64,000 bases of DNA from Paralvinella palmiformis (taxonomy: Eukaryota > Annelida > Polychaeta > Terebellida > Alvinellidae), in the NCBI GenBank assembly GCA_025642065.1, contig JAODUP010000071.1, positions 362,001 to 426,000 of the forward strand. Reading direction: 5' to 3'. Below the pieces are notes generated by a model. That model saw only the letters and a program-made list of their open reading frames with translations. It was not told where the DNA came from and did not search any database. This document shows, piece after piece, positions 24,248 to 36,264 of this stretch (positions are counted from its first letter, which is position 1; every line of letters begins with the position of its first letter). The position numbers were made by a program, and so were the translations under genes.

Positions 24248-24445
24248 TATTGGAAGTAGGGCGCATCTTAATGGCCTGACTAAATGTAGCACAGTTGATC
24301 ATAGATCTTTATCACTTAGATTCAAAACCCGTCCAGGCTATGTCAACAGGGTGTTTCATCTTTCACTTTGCCTCATTGCAATTGGAGATTATTACTGGAC
24401 CCAATTAGCCTACTATGTTGATAAAAGTGTAAAACAGTAACATCT
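24248..24445 (+). mobile_element. SINE family A relative
   Basis: GGCGCATCTTAATGGCCTGA head, ATTCAAAACCCGTCCAGGCT (decayed B box), GTCAACAGGGTGTTTCATCT, TTCACTTTGCCTCATTGCAA, AATTAGCCTACTATG and AAAAGTGTAAAACAG. Same subfamily as the copy at 14352 by its head and the GGGTGTTTCATC block. Confidence 0.7.
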
Positions 24446-24489
24446 ACTTACTAGAAGAATGACATTTTATCTTTCAGGTAGTTAAAACT

Positions 24490-24514
24490 AGTCTTGTGAT
24501 TTAATCACAAGACT
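24490..24514. repeat. Perfect 12-bp inverted repeat with 1-nt centre
   Basis: AGTCTTGTGATT, one T, then AATCACAAGACT: a perfect hairpin. No transposon termini or target duplication were recognised around it. Confidence 0.85.
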
Positions 24515-24519
24515 GTGCC

Positions 24520-25850
24520 ATGTGATACACACAGTGTTGAGATAGGTCATGTGATCATCTTTTCAATAAGATGGACAGTAAGCTTCTTTCCAAAATGGTG
24601 CAATTAATATCCTTGTTACTGAATTGCTACAAGTTTTTGTAATTCTTTCTCTTACTTATATGGGTCATATCATTCCTCGTGTAGTTCACAGGTCAGTTGA
24701 TGCTTTCTGTAATGATGCAGTTTTTGTGATATTATATATTATATTGTATTGGTATGGGACATGTCGTTTATTGTGTGCTGAGGTTGGTTGTTTTAAATTT
24801 TCTTTTGAATTGTGTCAGTTAACTTGGTGACTAATGATTAAAAACCTGTACTTTTGCAGATTATGACTTTTGGTTTATGATAATCCTGGTATATTTTCAG
24901 GTGTATCTGAGGTCTGACTTCCAGGAACTGAATTAGGTGAGAGATTTTGCTTTGGTTGGCATAATATCCCCGTTATTTGTTTTGCATTCATAGATAATAG
25001 TTGGTCGTTGTTTGTCAATTCAGTTACATGGTTTAGTGTTTGTTATGCAGAGAATAAGCCTTTAGGATTTTGAACCTATAAATTTCGGTTTTACATTTTT
25101 TTCCAATTTCAGGTATAATATAGTCTTTCACTATTTTACACAAAACGAAGTTGTGGTGATTCAATTTAAAATCTCTGATGCATAATTATTGATGCAGTTA
25201 TAGGATTATTGGCATATCCATTATTGGATCTCCGCGATAGTTCTGGATAAACAATTTCACACAAATTTAATTGATTAATAAGATAATTTGTTATGTCATG
25301 AGGTTAAGTGGTTTAAAAAAATTCTAACATGATCTTTATGCAAGATATATATATATATGTAAAAACAACAGTTTTGGTCTTGGATGTGAAAATTCTGACA
25401 AGAATTGTTTTGCTATTGCACTTTTATAGTTTAAATAGTATTAAACTATAGAACAATAGAAGTTATTAAATGATGACCAAAATTATATTAAATATAATGA
25501 TGAATAAGAATAATGATTTCTGAATGTAAACATCTATGCTTCAATGTAGATTCAGTCATCAGATTCATGTGAGTAGTATTTTATGGTGAAGCTCTGGACA
25601 TTGCAAATAAATAGGAAAAAAATCCATCCCACAAAATAAATTTAAGTTACAAATCTGGAGTCTTAGATCACATATGGCAGCATTCTGTTCAGGCAATTTA
25701 ACTGAATTAGCACTTTGATATAGAAATACTATCTTGAATGAGGATCTGCTTCAACTAATATGTACATTAGAGCACACAGTGGACAAGAGAGTAAAGCATT
25801 TTACTGCAGATCTGCATGTTATGGTTTTGAATCCAACTGTAGACGTAATT
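24520..25850. other. AT-rich non-coding DNA
   Basis: No supported gene or repeat head. The 68-codon frame at 24624-24830 is hydrophobic and AT-driven; I treat it as chance. Confidence 0.5.
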
Positions 25851-25857
25851 TAGGATG

Positions 25858-26060
25858 TCCAATGTAGCAGTGATTAGAGCACTCAGACCTGCAAACCTCT
25901 AGGTTGTGAGTTCGAAACAGACCCACACCTGTGTTTTGGGATGTTTCCCTAGTGATTCACTCATCGGCGATAATGTTCCAAGTGTGACCAGTGCTCAGAG
26001 GCTAAATCACGTCGATCAACTCGGCTCATACCAGTGTTTGTAGGATGTTTTCTGAAGGAG
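25858..26060 (+). mobile_element. SINE family B, copy 1
   Basis: tRNA-like head: TGTAGCAGTGATTAGAGCAC (A box region) and TAGGTTGTGAGTTCGAAACA (B box). Body matches the copy at 52203: TTTTGGGATGTTTCCCTAGT with GATTCACTCATCGG, GTGACCAGTGCTCAGAGGCT and AAATCACG. The copy at 52203 ends in (CTCA)n; here the tail is not clear. Confidence 0.7.
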
Positions 26061-26109
26061 ACACTCAACTCAGCCACGTGTCCGAGGTTTGACTTGCACT
26101 GAGGTTAAT

Positions 26110-26200
26110 TAAGCTACTCACTCACTAACTACGTCACATCACCTCATTACTACTGGAGGGGTCACTTAGCCTAATTTTCGCACAAATGTGGTCATATAAC
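26110..26200 (+). mobile_element. SINE family A 3' fragment
   Basis: CACATCACCTCATTACTACT with GGAGGGGTCACTTAGCCTAA and CGCACAAATGTGGTCATATAAC is a diverged version of the family A body (CATTACCTTTGGAGGTCGCTC..., TTTAGCCTAC, CACAAAAGTGGCCGTAAAAC). Confidence 0.5.
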
Positions 26201-27120
26201 GTGTCAGATTTTCATCCACATTTATTTATTTTTCAGCAACTGTGTTTGTGTGCTTGGAAGGCTTTATGTGTCTAAAGGTCTGTTCGTGTTGTCCTCAAGA
26301 AATATGCCTAATAGTAGTTGGTACATCAAGCCATTCTCCCAAACATCAGCCAGTCCCTTTGTTATTCTTCAGTCTACAAACACATTTAAGTACATACAGT
26401 TCTATACCTATACCAGTCGCTGTTGAGCTCACTGTCCTCAATACAATTATCAGCTTCTAGGTTGGTCCTCCAAAACCCGGAGTACAAAGCACACCTCATC
26501 TGGCTTCAAGAAAGACCACTCTTTGTAGGAGGGCTAAGACAATTTGCGCTGGTCAGCTGTCATGGCCAAAGAAGATGTGCGAAGCGCATGAAAAGTGGAC
26601 AGTGTCTTCAGAGAAACCTTCACCGCTGACATATAGAGTAGAGAACCACTCTGAAGCAGTTGTTTTGTTCTCACAAAGAGTTCTGATGGCCATCCTACAG
26701 GCTCTCATTTGTCGTGATTTTCCCTCCGCGCTGTTACGTTGTCAGCCATTTGTTGATAATGGGCCTCTGACGTCACGGTGATAAACCGCTGTCCGCCCTT
26801 ATTTGGGATATGTGTAGATTGACTTTTTGCCATCGCTTTTGTGGACAATGTAGAGATAAAACCATCTCTCTGTCTCACTGGACTTGTCTGAAATCTGTGT
26901 GTGTGTGTGTGTGCGCGTATTATCTCAGAGACACAGCCGTTATGGTGAATGCTTTGAATTAATTTTAACTCGATTATCCCAGTTAAAATAATTTAAAGAT
27001 GAAGAGCTTTGCATTCACGAATCTTAATTGTTTATTCTTTATTCATATCTTATTTCATTTCAGTTGGTGGTGTTTCCTTATTTTTTGTCTATTTATTATG
27101 AAAATATAACTTTAGTATTA
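26201..27120. other. Non-coding interval, partly GC-richer
   Basis: From 26420 to 26800 stop density is low on the plus strand and two overlapping 68-codon frames appear, but they share no motif with known families and lie in different frames. A (TG)n run is at 26898-26912. Confidence 0.4.
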
Positions 27121-27124
27121 TCAC

Positions 27125-27262
27125 CTGGATTGATACCTCGGCTGGGTTATGTTAGAAGGGTGTTTCATCTTTCACTTCACTTCATTACCCTTGGAGGTCG
27201 CTCGGCCCATTTAGCCTTGTTAACATTGTGCACAAAAGTGCCCATAAAACAGCAACATTTAA
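27125..27262 (+). mobile_element. SINE family A relative
   Basis: GATACCTCGGCTGGGTTATG, TTAGAAGGGTGTTTCATCTT, TCACTTCACTTCATTACCCT, TGGAGGTCGCTCGGCCCATT and TAGCC, then GTGCACAAAAGTGCCCATAAAAC. The head is truncated or too decayed to see. It is the clearest plus-strand match to the 3' body of the copy at 22820. Confidence 0.75.
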
Positions 27263-28920
27263 ATTTATATACCTGTTTAATTCTGTCCGACTATTGTCCC
27301 TCAGTGACTCACCAATGGGGGATCACCTCGGGTCCCAAGCTGGATAATACATGGTTAATCTAGGAGCTTTAATCCACATACTATATTCACATTTATAGTA
27401 AAATGTGTACCAACTGTAAAACAAAAAAAACCCTAGATAGTAAATTATATTGTATTAAACTGTATTGTAATCATTGTGGGCCTTTACCATTAGACCTTGA
27501 TTGAGGTATTGTGTAGTTGGACTATATTAGTCAGGTAGGTAGTCAGTTGTCTGACTTTCTGTAATCAGACCATGCCTTTGTTTGAGCCACTTAAGTGATT
27601 GTCCATTTTGCTGTAGTCAGGTGAGGAAGCTATCAGGTATGAGTTAAGAACTGACTGACATTTTGTCTTTGTTGTGTTCTTGAAGCTGCCATTCTCTGGC
27701 TGCAGTTTGTCAATGACAATGTGCGAATATTGCTGGGACTACAGAGCGCAGCTTAAGAGCTATGATTTTCCTTATCTGGCTTAAATATTGGCTGTCTGTC
27801 TCTGGCTAAACACATTTGTGCGCGCGCGCACACACACACGCAGAGACACAAGAGTTCTTATCTGGAACAATAATTGGCTTGTTGATGTAAGCTCAATGGA
27901 ATAATAATCACCTCTAATTATTTGTTTAATCTGATCAGATTCAGTCTCTCTATTTGTGACCCAAAGATGTTAGATAACATTTTGTTGTGATTGTATTAAA
28001 TTAAATTAGGTGATAAACATTGGTTTGTTAAAACTAGGTAATCTGTTCAAACAGCTGGATATGGTTACACCCTAGTTAGTCTAGAATAACAGTCAAATTA
28101 TGTGTGCAGCTAGAGTATATTAGTTGTGAGATGATAGAGTGAGTGATGTCTGTCAAAACTGATCTGTCAGCTTACATAACACACAGGTGACTGTTAGGTT
28201 GTATGGGATATGACAGGTGGGAGATTAGACCGGTGGAAAAGTATTTGCAAATGTTTGTCATTAGTCATCCAGGAATCATTAGCTGTCTGAGGGAAATTTC
28301 CATCGGGTTGCGTTTTGTTTCTCATGTAAACTTAGCGATCACTCATAATTAATGCCACACCATTATATCACATTACTTACCGAGTGAACTTGGTTAACTG
28401 AAGGTGATGAATATCCTTGTTTGTAGATGATAAACTCGTTTATTTACTACTTTATAATAATAATAATCCATGTACCTAATAGTTAATGGAACTTCCACTG
28501 TGGATGGATGATGACAACAAAAAATAGTTGATACAAATATTAATATAGTATAACTGTAGGCAAACGATTATGATGTTTAGTTACTTTATAATCATGATAT
28601 AGTTGATAGCTAATGCTGATATACTGTGATAATTATTGTGATAGAGTAGAAATTTTTCAGCCTAACAATGAAATTTTATTAAACGTTGGTTCATTTGAAA
28701 TATAGTAACTTGATTGGGAATAATTCGTTATGTCACAGTTGATTACATAAGATCCGAACTAAAGTGTAGACAGTGTTAGGGTATTGGACAGTTCTCATAT
28801 ATCTTCCACCGAAAATTGGTTCAGATGAACTCCAGGTGCCCTTCAAAGAGGCAGTTGTTTTTAACCACTTCATATTGGCTACACCAGGTGTGCCCAAGAC
28901 TGTTAAAGGTATAAAGTGAA
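27263..28920. other. Non-coding interval
   Basis: Contains GC/CA-type simple repeats at 27820-27842. At 28380 a minus-strand donor (TCG/GTAAGT) follows a frame reading KQGYSSPSVNQVHS, but no usable acceptor gives a clean exon, so I do not call it. Confidence 0.45.
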
Positions 28921-28983
28921 ATGACCAGGTCAATTTATGTATGACGTAAGAGATGACCAGGTCAATTTATGTATGACGTAAGA
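28921..28983 (+). repeat. 32-bp perfect tandem duplication
   Basis: The unit ATGACCAGGTCAATTTATGT plus ATGACGTAAGAG occurs twice back to back with no mismatch until the last base. Each copy has an AGGTCA half-site (nuclear-receptor type) and TGACGTAA (CREB/ATF/C/EBP-like). Identity implies recent duplication or selection. Confidence 0.9.
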
Positions 28984-29213
28984 TATGTTTTATTTGGTTA
29001 ATTCTGTGTAACATGCGTATCTGTTGTGAGGCAGCCAGTTTACATGATTAGGATACATTAAAATAGTTGTCGTTTGCTGAATGATATGTTTAGGTATCGA
29101 TGATTGGCGTAGAGGATGATCTTCAGGTACTTAACATAGACAATAAGTGGAAGATAGCTTCACTCAGATGGAGCTGTTGATCAACAGTTGATGTTATGAG
29201 TATCTTTATAAGT

Positions 29214-29402
29214 GGTGTCCTCGGTATCTTTGGTGATGTCCTCAGTATGTTTACTGATGTCCTCAGTATCTTTACTGATGTCCTCAGTATCTTTGGTGAT
29301 GTCCTCAGTATATTTGGTGATGTCCTCAGTATGTTTACTGATGTCCTCAGTATCTTTACTGATGTCCTCAGTATCTTTAGTGATGTCCTCAGTATCTTTA
29401 CG
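29214..29402 (+). repeat. 21-bp minisatellite, nine units
   Basis: Nine units of GATGTCCTCAGTATCTTTAC(T), differing mainly at the triplet after GTAT and the last three bases (ACT, GGT, AGT, ACG). Because 21 is a multiple of three, several frames on both strands stay open and give artificial heptad proteins (DVLSIFT on plus, ILRTSVK on minus). No splice site or start supports translation. Confidence 0.95.
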
Positions 29403-29449
29403 TATGTAATATATTCAGTTAGTGGTGGCTGGACATCAGTCATAACCGG

Positions 29450-30640
29450 ATAGAAACCTATTTAACAGTACATGATTAATACCTGGCTTGGTTAATCCGG
29501 ACAGATAATGCGCCAAGTCACAATATGGTCGTCTGCCAGCGGACAGCTGTCATTGATTCCATTTCACGTTGCCTTATTAAGTCACATCAGTTCCAATTTC
29601 TCCACATTTAATGGACTTCTGTCATTAAAATTTCATAGCAGTGCGTAATATTTACAGTTGCCCATCGCCGTTCATTATTTCTCGTTAGCCTGATGGTTGC
29701 CATGATCAACAGCTGACTTCCCATTATTTCTCTTCCGAAGACAGGTTCCCATTGTGTGCAATTCTCTATAATTAATTGCTCGATCCATCCCGGCGCCACT
29801 CCGGGTAGAGAACTTGGTTTCTCATTAATGTACGGTGATGTATAGTGGCCTTTTTCCCCACTCAAGTGTCAGCACGCTGTGTGTGCATGATTGGCATATG
29901 CTATTCGGCATAATTTTTACACTCATTGTCAATCTGGTTGTTTAACTGCATCATTCATATAGTACGCGGTGAAGGCTAATTAGTCAGCCGGCTCCGCTAC
30001 TCAGTGACTGTCTTTATGATGTCGTTCCGTTCTCTTCTGATGTACGGTCTAAAAAATGTTTTAGCATCAACAAATAAATTACTAAACGATGATCAGGCGT
30101 CTCTAGTTCAAAGAACGGAGCCGTGAATTATTCGTTTGGTAAATTGACCGTGTCGCAGAACATTTTTGGAAAATCATTATTTCAGTCCTTTACTCTTTAC
30201 TTTGGCGTCATTTCCAATATCACCTTTGTGATGGTTTCATTTAAAAAATAACCAACAGCTATAAAACGGCAAAATTAAAAAATAATTCCCATAATTCACC
30301 TTTTCCCCCCACAAAATATACTCTAAAATAGATGATGACAAATTGTGAAGTTAGTAATTTCACAACGTACTTGGTTCTATCAGAAATGAATTAATGCTGA
30401 AGGCCGATGACAATACACCTTCTGTCTTCTGGATCTGAAATGATCTTCATCTTCTTATTTTTCACCGCTGAGCACAAGCCATCACGGCGTAGGGGTAAGT
30501 TTAATGGCCCTTCTTCAATCTGTACATTGTTATCACATGGCGGTGAATAGGCTGTCCTTTTCATTCAGATGTCATCTGTCTCTGATGGATGGGCGCAAGA
30601 TGATCTTTGTCCAGAGTGGCACGATTACCATCTGTCTGTC
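29450..30640. promoter_or_regulatory. Candidate conserved non-coding block
   Basis: About 1.2 kb of GC-richer DNA with almost no simple repeats, dense in homeodomain-type cores: TTATTAAG, CATTAATG, TATAATTAATTGC, GCTAATTAG, plus TGATTGATTCC-like and CAGCTG sites (29703-29708). It has no long frame and stands out from the microsatellite-rich surroundings. This profile is typical of enhancers near developmental genes, but conservation is unknown to me. Confidence 0.3.
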
Positions 30641-30829
30641 TAGATCCATTCTAGGTGTGCACTTGAAAGTGGTATGGTGAAGTTCCAGACAATGCAAGCC
30701 AATAACACGTTCTGTGTTTCATACTTGTGGAACATCTCTTTTAAATAGATTTAGCCGAGGTGTTCTGGAGGGTCTTTATTTATTACGTAGTCTGGCAAGG
30801 TGTCTATCCTTCCGCAAGTATTTTGTTTG

Positions 30830-31312
30830 ATATTGCACACACGTGCGCGCGCACACACACATTTACTGACAAATTTCTATGTGTGTATGTATAAACGAAC
30901 TGCCAGGTTTTGACATATGGCCAAAGGAAACAAATCACACAGACACAGCTATGAGTCAGATTTGAACTCACAACCTGGAGGTCTAATTACTGGACGAATA
31001 GTTGTAATGAAGATGTTATATTAAGACGTTAAGCACAACTCCCTGAGTGGAATATACAGCATCCTCTTTTTTAGTTAAGTAAGACGTTAACCCAAAATCT
31101 GTTTGTGAAGTACTTTAAATTTTATAGTGGATACATATGAGGTTTTATATGGGTGTTTCATTATATTATTCTCAGTTTGCTCAGTACTGGAAACCTCTAG
31201 TTTGCAGTATTGAGGTGGGTTGGGTTTAAAAACAATCCATTGTTAGAAAGGGGCACTGTACCAAACGTGGTATATAATAATAGTAGCTGAATTTCAGTTT
31301 TAATTGTTAGAG
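30830..31312. other. Non-coding DNA with a SINE-like head fragment
   Basis: (CA)n with CGCGCG at 30836-30861. At 30950-31000 TCAGATTTGAACTCACAACC and TGGAGGTCTAATTACTGG read on the minus strand as a decayed tRNA-like A/B box pair of family B type. Confidence 0.4.
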
Positions 31313-31382
31313 ATGGATGGATCGATGAATTTTATTTTACGACACATCGGCGTAATTTAGGCCATTCAGTGTCCTAGATCGT
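31313..31382 (-). mobile_element. SINE family C 3' end
   Basis: On the minus strand: CTAGGACACTGAATGGCCTA, AATTACGCCGATGTGTCGTA and AAATAAAATTCATC, then GATCCATCCATCTCT. Matches the 3' end of the copy at 50700-50945, including the (ATCC)n tail. Confidence 0.7.
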
Positions 31383-31600
31383 TTAATTGTTAGGTATGTT
31401 TTGTCTTTGAATAAGAGGCTTTGATATGATTTTATCGTTCCACTAGGGAGTCATCTCTCAAACCAGCTTCTATCCTTGGCATGTCTCATGCTAAACAAAA
31501 CAGTCACCAACCCATGCACCAACTCACTCACAGATATGGGGTCAGTTCAGTTCCAAATGGAATCGATTGGAATTGACAAAAAGGAATTGACCTCATGTCC

Positions 31601-31660
31601 ACTCACTCACTCACTCACTCACTCACTCACTCACTCACTCACTCACTCACTCACTCACTC
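31601..31660 (+). repeat. (ACTC)15 microsatellite
   Basis: Perfect 60-bp tetranucleotide run. Similar runs at 52363-52438 (certainly the tail of a family B SINE) and 55632-55678 suggest this one also began as a SINE tail, though its SINE body is not recognisable here. Confidence 0.95.
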
Positions 31661-33160
31661 AGGTTTTGTAGGTAATGGGTGACTTATGGTTTGTCACCTA
31701 TCTCCTTGTCAGCCACGTGTTAAGTATAGTTTTCTGTACTTAAACCATGTTGTTTAGTACTAGTATAGTGTCCTAGTACAGGTAGTAGTAACCTAGAGTC
31801 CCAGGTGCTACAACATACTGTCCAGAGTCATTTGGGGTCCATCAGTTTGTCCTTGTTTAGATCTTGACTGAAGTACACATACACTAGTATTATGTTGTTC
31901 TTATGACCGTCGTGATATATGTGTACTACGACATCCTACCATCCTAATATGAGAGCTTTTTCTTCTATAGAGTTCTATGACATATTGGCGTTGTTTTGTG
32001 ATATAGTATTGTCTTGGTAGTCCTCTTGGTGCTGATGTTTTGCAGCCCATGGAGTTGCTGTAACCTTCGGTGGTAATGTACTAATAATGTACAGAGACTG
32101 AGCTCTGTCGAAATGTTTATTACATATCAGTCTTTTTACCTTCAATCACAGTGATAGTTTGTCAAACCAGAATATGATGTTTATCTGTTACAACAGACTG
32201 GGGTGTCCCTTTCTCCCAGAATTGATGATCCTGTCTAGTGTTTCCACCATTGTTCGTCACGTGGTACGTGAACTGTGTGGCCAGATACCAGAACAAACTG
32301 ATTGATTTCTTGATCATCACAAAAATCATTACGTAAGTGTATTATTGTTGTTATTATTATTATAGATTGTGATTAAGGCGCAACCACATCATGTGTAACA
32401 TCTGCGGTGCTGTTACCATGGTGATAATGGCTTTTATCTCGTCAGCAGCTGACCTTTATTGACAAGGTCACCGTGGTTACCAGACATGATGTCTGTTGGC
32501 CTAGATTTTTCATAACATATTCAACAGACAGGACAGACCCTCTTATGTCTCATAATGACGTTGGTGAAGCGTTTTGTTTTCTGCCAGAATGTTAATACTT
32601 AAGTGTGTGTGTGTGTGTTATTGGAGGGTGAGATTTAAATCCAGCATTTGAGCATCCGGCAACGATCACATGCAAATATGGCTGCTGTACTGTATAGCCG
32701 TTAACAAAATGATTATGCTACAGATGGGATTCTAGACCCAGAAGACAATTTCTGTTATTGATGTGATTATTATCACCAGCTCTTCTACTGCCCCTGTGTG
32801 TGTGTGTGTGTGTGTGTGTGAGCGAGCGCGCGCGCGTGTGTGGGTGTGTATGTTTACTGGTGATTGACTAGATGCTCTGCCGCTAGCCCTAAGTCAGTAC
32901 TGACATTGATCCATGTGTTCTGGTTGACCCAACTTGGATATAATACATTTGCTGCCGTCCTGTAGAGTTGGACATCATTCCCAGTTCACCATTATATCAG
33001 AAAGATTGATTCCTCTCATATGTTAGTGCACTCTAATAGGGTTGTCACTCTCAACAATGAACAACAGTAGCCCGATATGTTTTGTCAGAGTTTACAAATT
33101 GACGATCTTATTGGTAGTTGTTTGATATTAGAGGATGTAATATTAGAATTTCTCTCTTTT
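31661..33160. other. Non-coding interval
   Basis: Includes (TG)n(CG)n at 32797-32845 and two RFX-like X-box sequences near 32412 and 32467. No exon supported. Confidence 0.5.
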
Positions 33161-33164
33161 CGGC

Positions 33165-33167
<3 letters not shown>

Positions 33168-33208
<41 letters not shown>
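33168..33208. repeat. (AT)n microsatellite
   Basis: About 41 bp of alternating AT. Confidence 0.95.
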
Positions 33209-33213
<5 letters not shown>

Positions 33214-33284
33214 TTTAATGAGATTTGTCAAAAGATTTTATTAACTCTTTGGTAATTATTACTGCTAAACTTACACTCTAAATG

Positions 33285-33288
<4 letters not shown>

Positions 33289-33331
<43 letters not shown>
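33289..33331. repeat. (TA)n microsatellite
   Basis: About 43 bp of alternating TA, only 80 bp from the preceding run. A (CT)n run follows at 33571-33601. Confidence 0.95.
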
Positions 33332-33334
<3 letters not shown>

Positions 33335-33570
33335 TATATTATATCTAATTCATTAAAATTGTATCACATTGACTGAACATTGGGATGTTATGTTTTTTGC
33401 ATACATGGGCACCACATGGATTGTTACATTTATTAAGATAGTATTATTGTTGGATTCATTGACACATTTAGGATGTTATGATTATATTATCATGTACATT
33501 GGCGCCAGCAGCATAACCAGTCATTTTGAAACAAACAATGGTCAAATAGTTGATAAATGTGTAAATATAG

Positions 33571-33601
<31 letters not shown>

Positions 33602-34685
33602 GCGTGTGTGTTGCTGTGTGTGAAAAAGCACTGGCACAGAGAATTACAAATCATGAATGTAAGCATTGAACCGTACAATGTTAAAGTCAATACATTTTTA
33701 ATAAAATTGGATAGAAAATTGGATAATCTAGTTGCGGTGCTTGAAGTACACTCATATTAAGAGTGGACTCAGTTATGAATGTTTACATTAACTACTTAAT
33801 AAGATATATATATATATATATAGTGCTAAGCCTTAGCCTAGGAAAAACTTTTGAAACTGTTTGACATTATGCCCTATGTTAATGTTGTTAATATAGGACA
33901 AAATACAGAAACGCAGGACAAATGTAGAGGTTGGAAAACTACCAGGAGGCGAGCACAGTGCGTGAAAGACCGTCTCTGTGTGTGTTTGTGTGTGTGCGTG
34001 TGTGTGTGTGGGGGGGTCCGCTGTAATGTACATCCCCCATTTTTTTATTCCTAAGGTCTTCAGAGTGATTCCGAGATACAAATTCTATGCATGAGTGACG
34101 AAAAATCAATACGAGAACGTGAAAAACCTCATTCGATATACTTCGGTCCTTGTAAATCCGTGCAAAATATAACGAAAATGTTATGAACTGACTCGGCACC
34201 GTTAATACCAGATTATGTTCAGTTCGGTACAGCCGGGTATATGCTAAAATACAGAAAAATAAGGATCGATTATTGTTGAATGGTCCTCGGGCATTTAGAC
34301 TGGCGTTGTAGTGACAATTGTGGGACTGGCAACGTCACGTCACACGTCGGTCAAGTCCGACGTTTTCCCGTAACACTATATATATATATATATATATATA
34401 TATCAGGAACTATATAATTACTGTATCCCTTTTCGACGCACCAAACTAAAATCCTGTATTGCCAAACTTCTACAAATGACTATTTATTCAATTAGAGCCA
34501 TTGTCACGAAGTCACAGTTATCATAAAGCCAGGAGTTTACTTGCAGCTACAAAACTGACATTTATGGTAACGCAAGCAAAATTACATATTAATAATTTCT
34601 AACTAAACAATAGATCTAATTGTTCAGTATAAACTGTACGTAGTTAATAATATGTTTTAATATTTTCTATGAAGAGCGGGCTAAG
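33332..34685. other. Non-coding interval with simple repeats
   Basis: (CT)n at 33571-33601, (AT)n at 33804-33822 and 34377-34402, and (TG)n followed by G7 at 33978-34017. Overlapping frames on both strands come from these runs. 34080-34380 is somewhat CpG-richer but has no feature I can name. Confidence 0.5.
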
Positions 34686-34689
34686 ATGA

Positions 34690-34775
34690 ACCTTTACTAT
34701 CATACTGGGTACAATTTAAGGCTGTGCTAGACAAGCGACAGCCTGGGGATACTCCCCGAACTACAAGCAAGCAAT
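34690..34775 (+). mobile_element. SINE family E 3' fragment
   Basis: GGCTGTGCTAGACAAGCGAC and AGCCTGGGGATACTCCCCGA, then ACTACAAGCAAGCAA repeats the 3' end of the 6925-7288 element (GGCTGTACTGAATAAGCGAC, AGCCTGGGGACTCTCCCTGA). Confidence 0.7.
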
Positions 34776-34779
34776 TTAA

Positions 34780-36232
34780 ATTGAGAACATGGTTCTATTA
34801 TCATATTCTACTGCATTGAATTGTTTACAATAAATGTTGTCAGATAAAATACATCAGTCAAGCAGCTGAAGCCAATGCCATTGTTTAAGATGCGGTCATA
34901 GAGTATTTGTATTGCTTTAAAAGAATACTTTGTCCGCGGCATTTGTTAACATACAGAATTCCTGATTGAAATACCGAAAGACATCCCTCCAAAGATACAA
35001 CTAGTTTGTGTGTGTGTGTGTGTGCATATTTGTGTGTGTGTGTGTGTGAAACCATTTTCTATTGTTGTTCAACTCCATCTTATTTATTTATAGGAACATT
35101 ATTATGACATTATAAGACCTGTTATGTGTTACATTATTTAGGGCTCTAGTGGGTGTACGTTTTGCTAGTTTTCTAATGCACCGTTATTACTTTGTCACTA
35201 AATGTTTTGTTAGCGTAAATTACTTAAAATTGTTAAAAATGTATTATTTATAAATTATTTGTGTTTCTGTGACTGCGTGTGTGTGTGCAGGTGTGTAAAT
35301 ATAATTATTTAAATTCTCATAAAATGTTCCAGTCAATGTTCAAGGCTGCCCCTAATTGTAACAGTGTTTAGGGACAGAATTCACAAGAAACTTAACGGCT
35401 CTGTTCATTCAAGCAAATTGTATGATGCCTAACATTAACAACTAACATAATTATGATCATGAATTATGACTGGAGATGAATACAGAGACTGCGGGGATTA
35501 TGTCCTGGTGGTTACAAAGCAATCGACCATATCAAGGTACAGACTGTTTGCATGACATATTGACGTAGACATCAGATGGGTTTATACTACCGCAGTGTAT
35601 CAGCTTAGATGGGTTACTGTCAGCAACATGTCATAACTGTTACTTTGCTATGATCTCTAACAATTAATATGTTGTTGTGGTAGCAACAACTAATGTTGTT
35701 GTCTATGTCTGAATCACACTGGAATGGAACATCACTGCTGCTAATACTTGTAATACTCTGACAATGAATCATTCATATGATGCATTACAGGGTTATCAGA
35801 CTACCTTAGCTGACTATCTGTCACTGTCTCTCTGCGGAAGTTTGCATGCATCTTAACAAACACACCTAAAACTATGTTTACATGCGTGGACGCAAAATAA
35901 TACTTTCCTAGGCCATTGTAGAGGTTACTTTAGTCCATAAAAAAATTAAACTTGAGACGTAACATTATAAATTTTATGGCTATTTAACCACCCATATGTG
36001 ATTGGAATGCTGTATATAGTAACGGTGATGTTACCCTGGCTTACAAATGTTTCACAGTAAACATACAGGTCCATACAACTCTACCTAATCCCTGTATTAA
36101 AATAAAATACTTTAATGAATGACGGATGTCTTTCTTAACTAGAACTTTTTTTTAATAAATTATTGATTTGAAAAAAAAGTATGGCACACACAGGAACAAA
36201 GTAATCAGTATTTTGAGAATTGTTGAAAAAGC

Positions 36233-36264
<32 letters not shown>

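Noticed and set aside
28380..28460. Minus-strand exon candidate KQGYSSPSVNQVHS
   Set aside because: Good donor but the only acceptors leave a stop at the start; two frames are equally open.
29214..29402. Possible CRISPR-like array
   Set aside because: The 21-bp units are contiguous with no unique spacers, and the genome is clearly animal.
29123..29453. Heptad-repeat ORFs of 65-106 codons on both strands
   Set aside because: Direct consequence of a 21-bp minisatellite; open in multiple frames at once.
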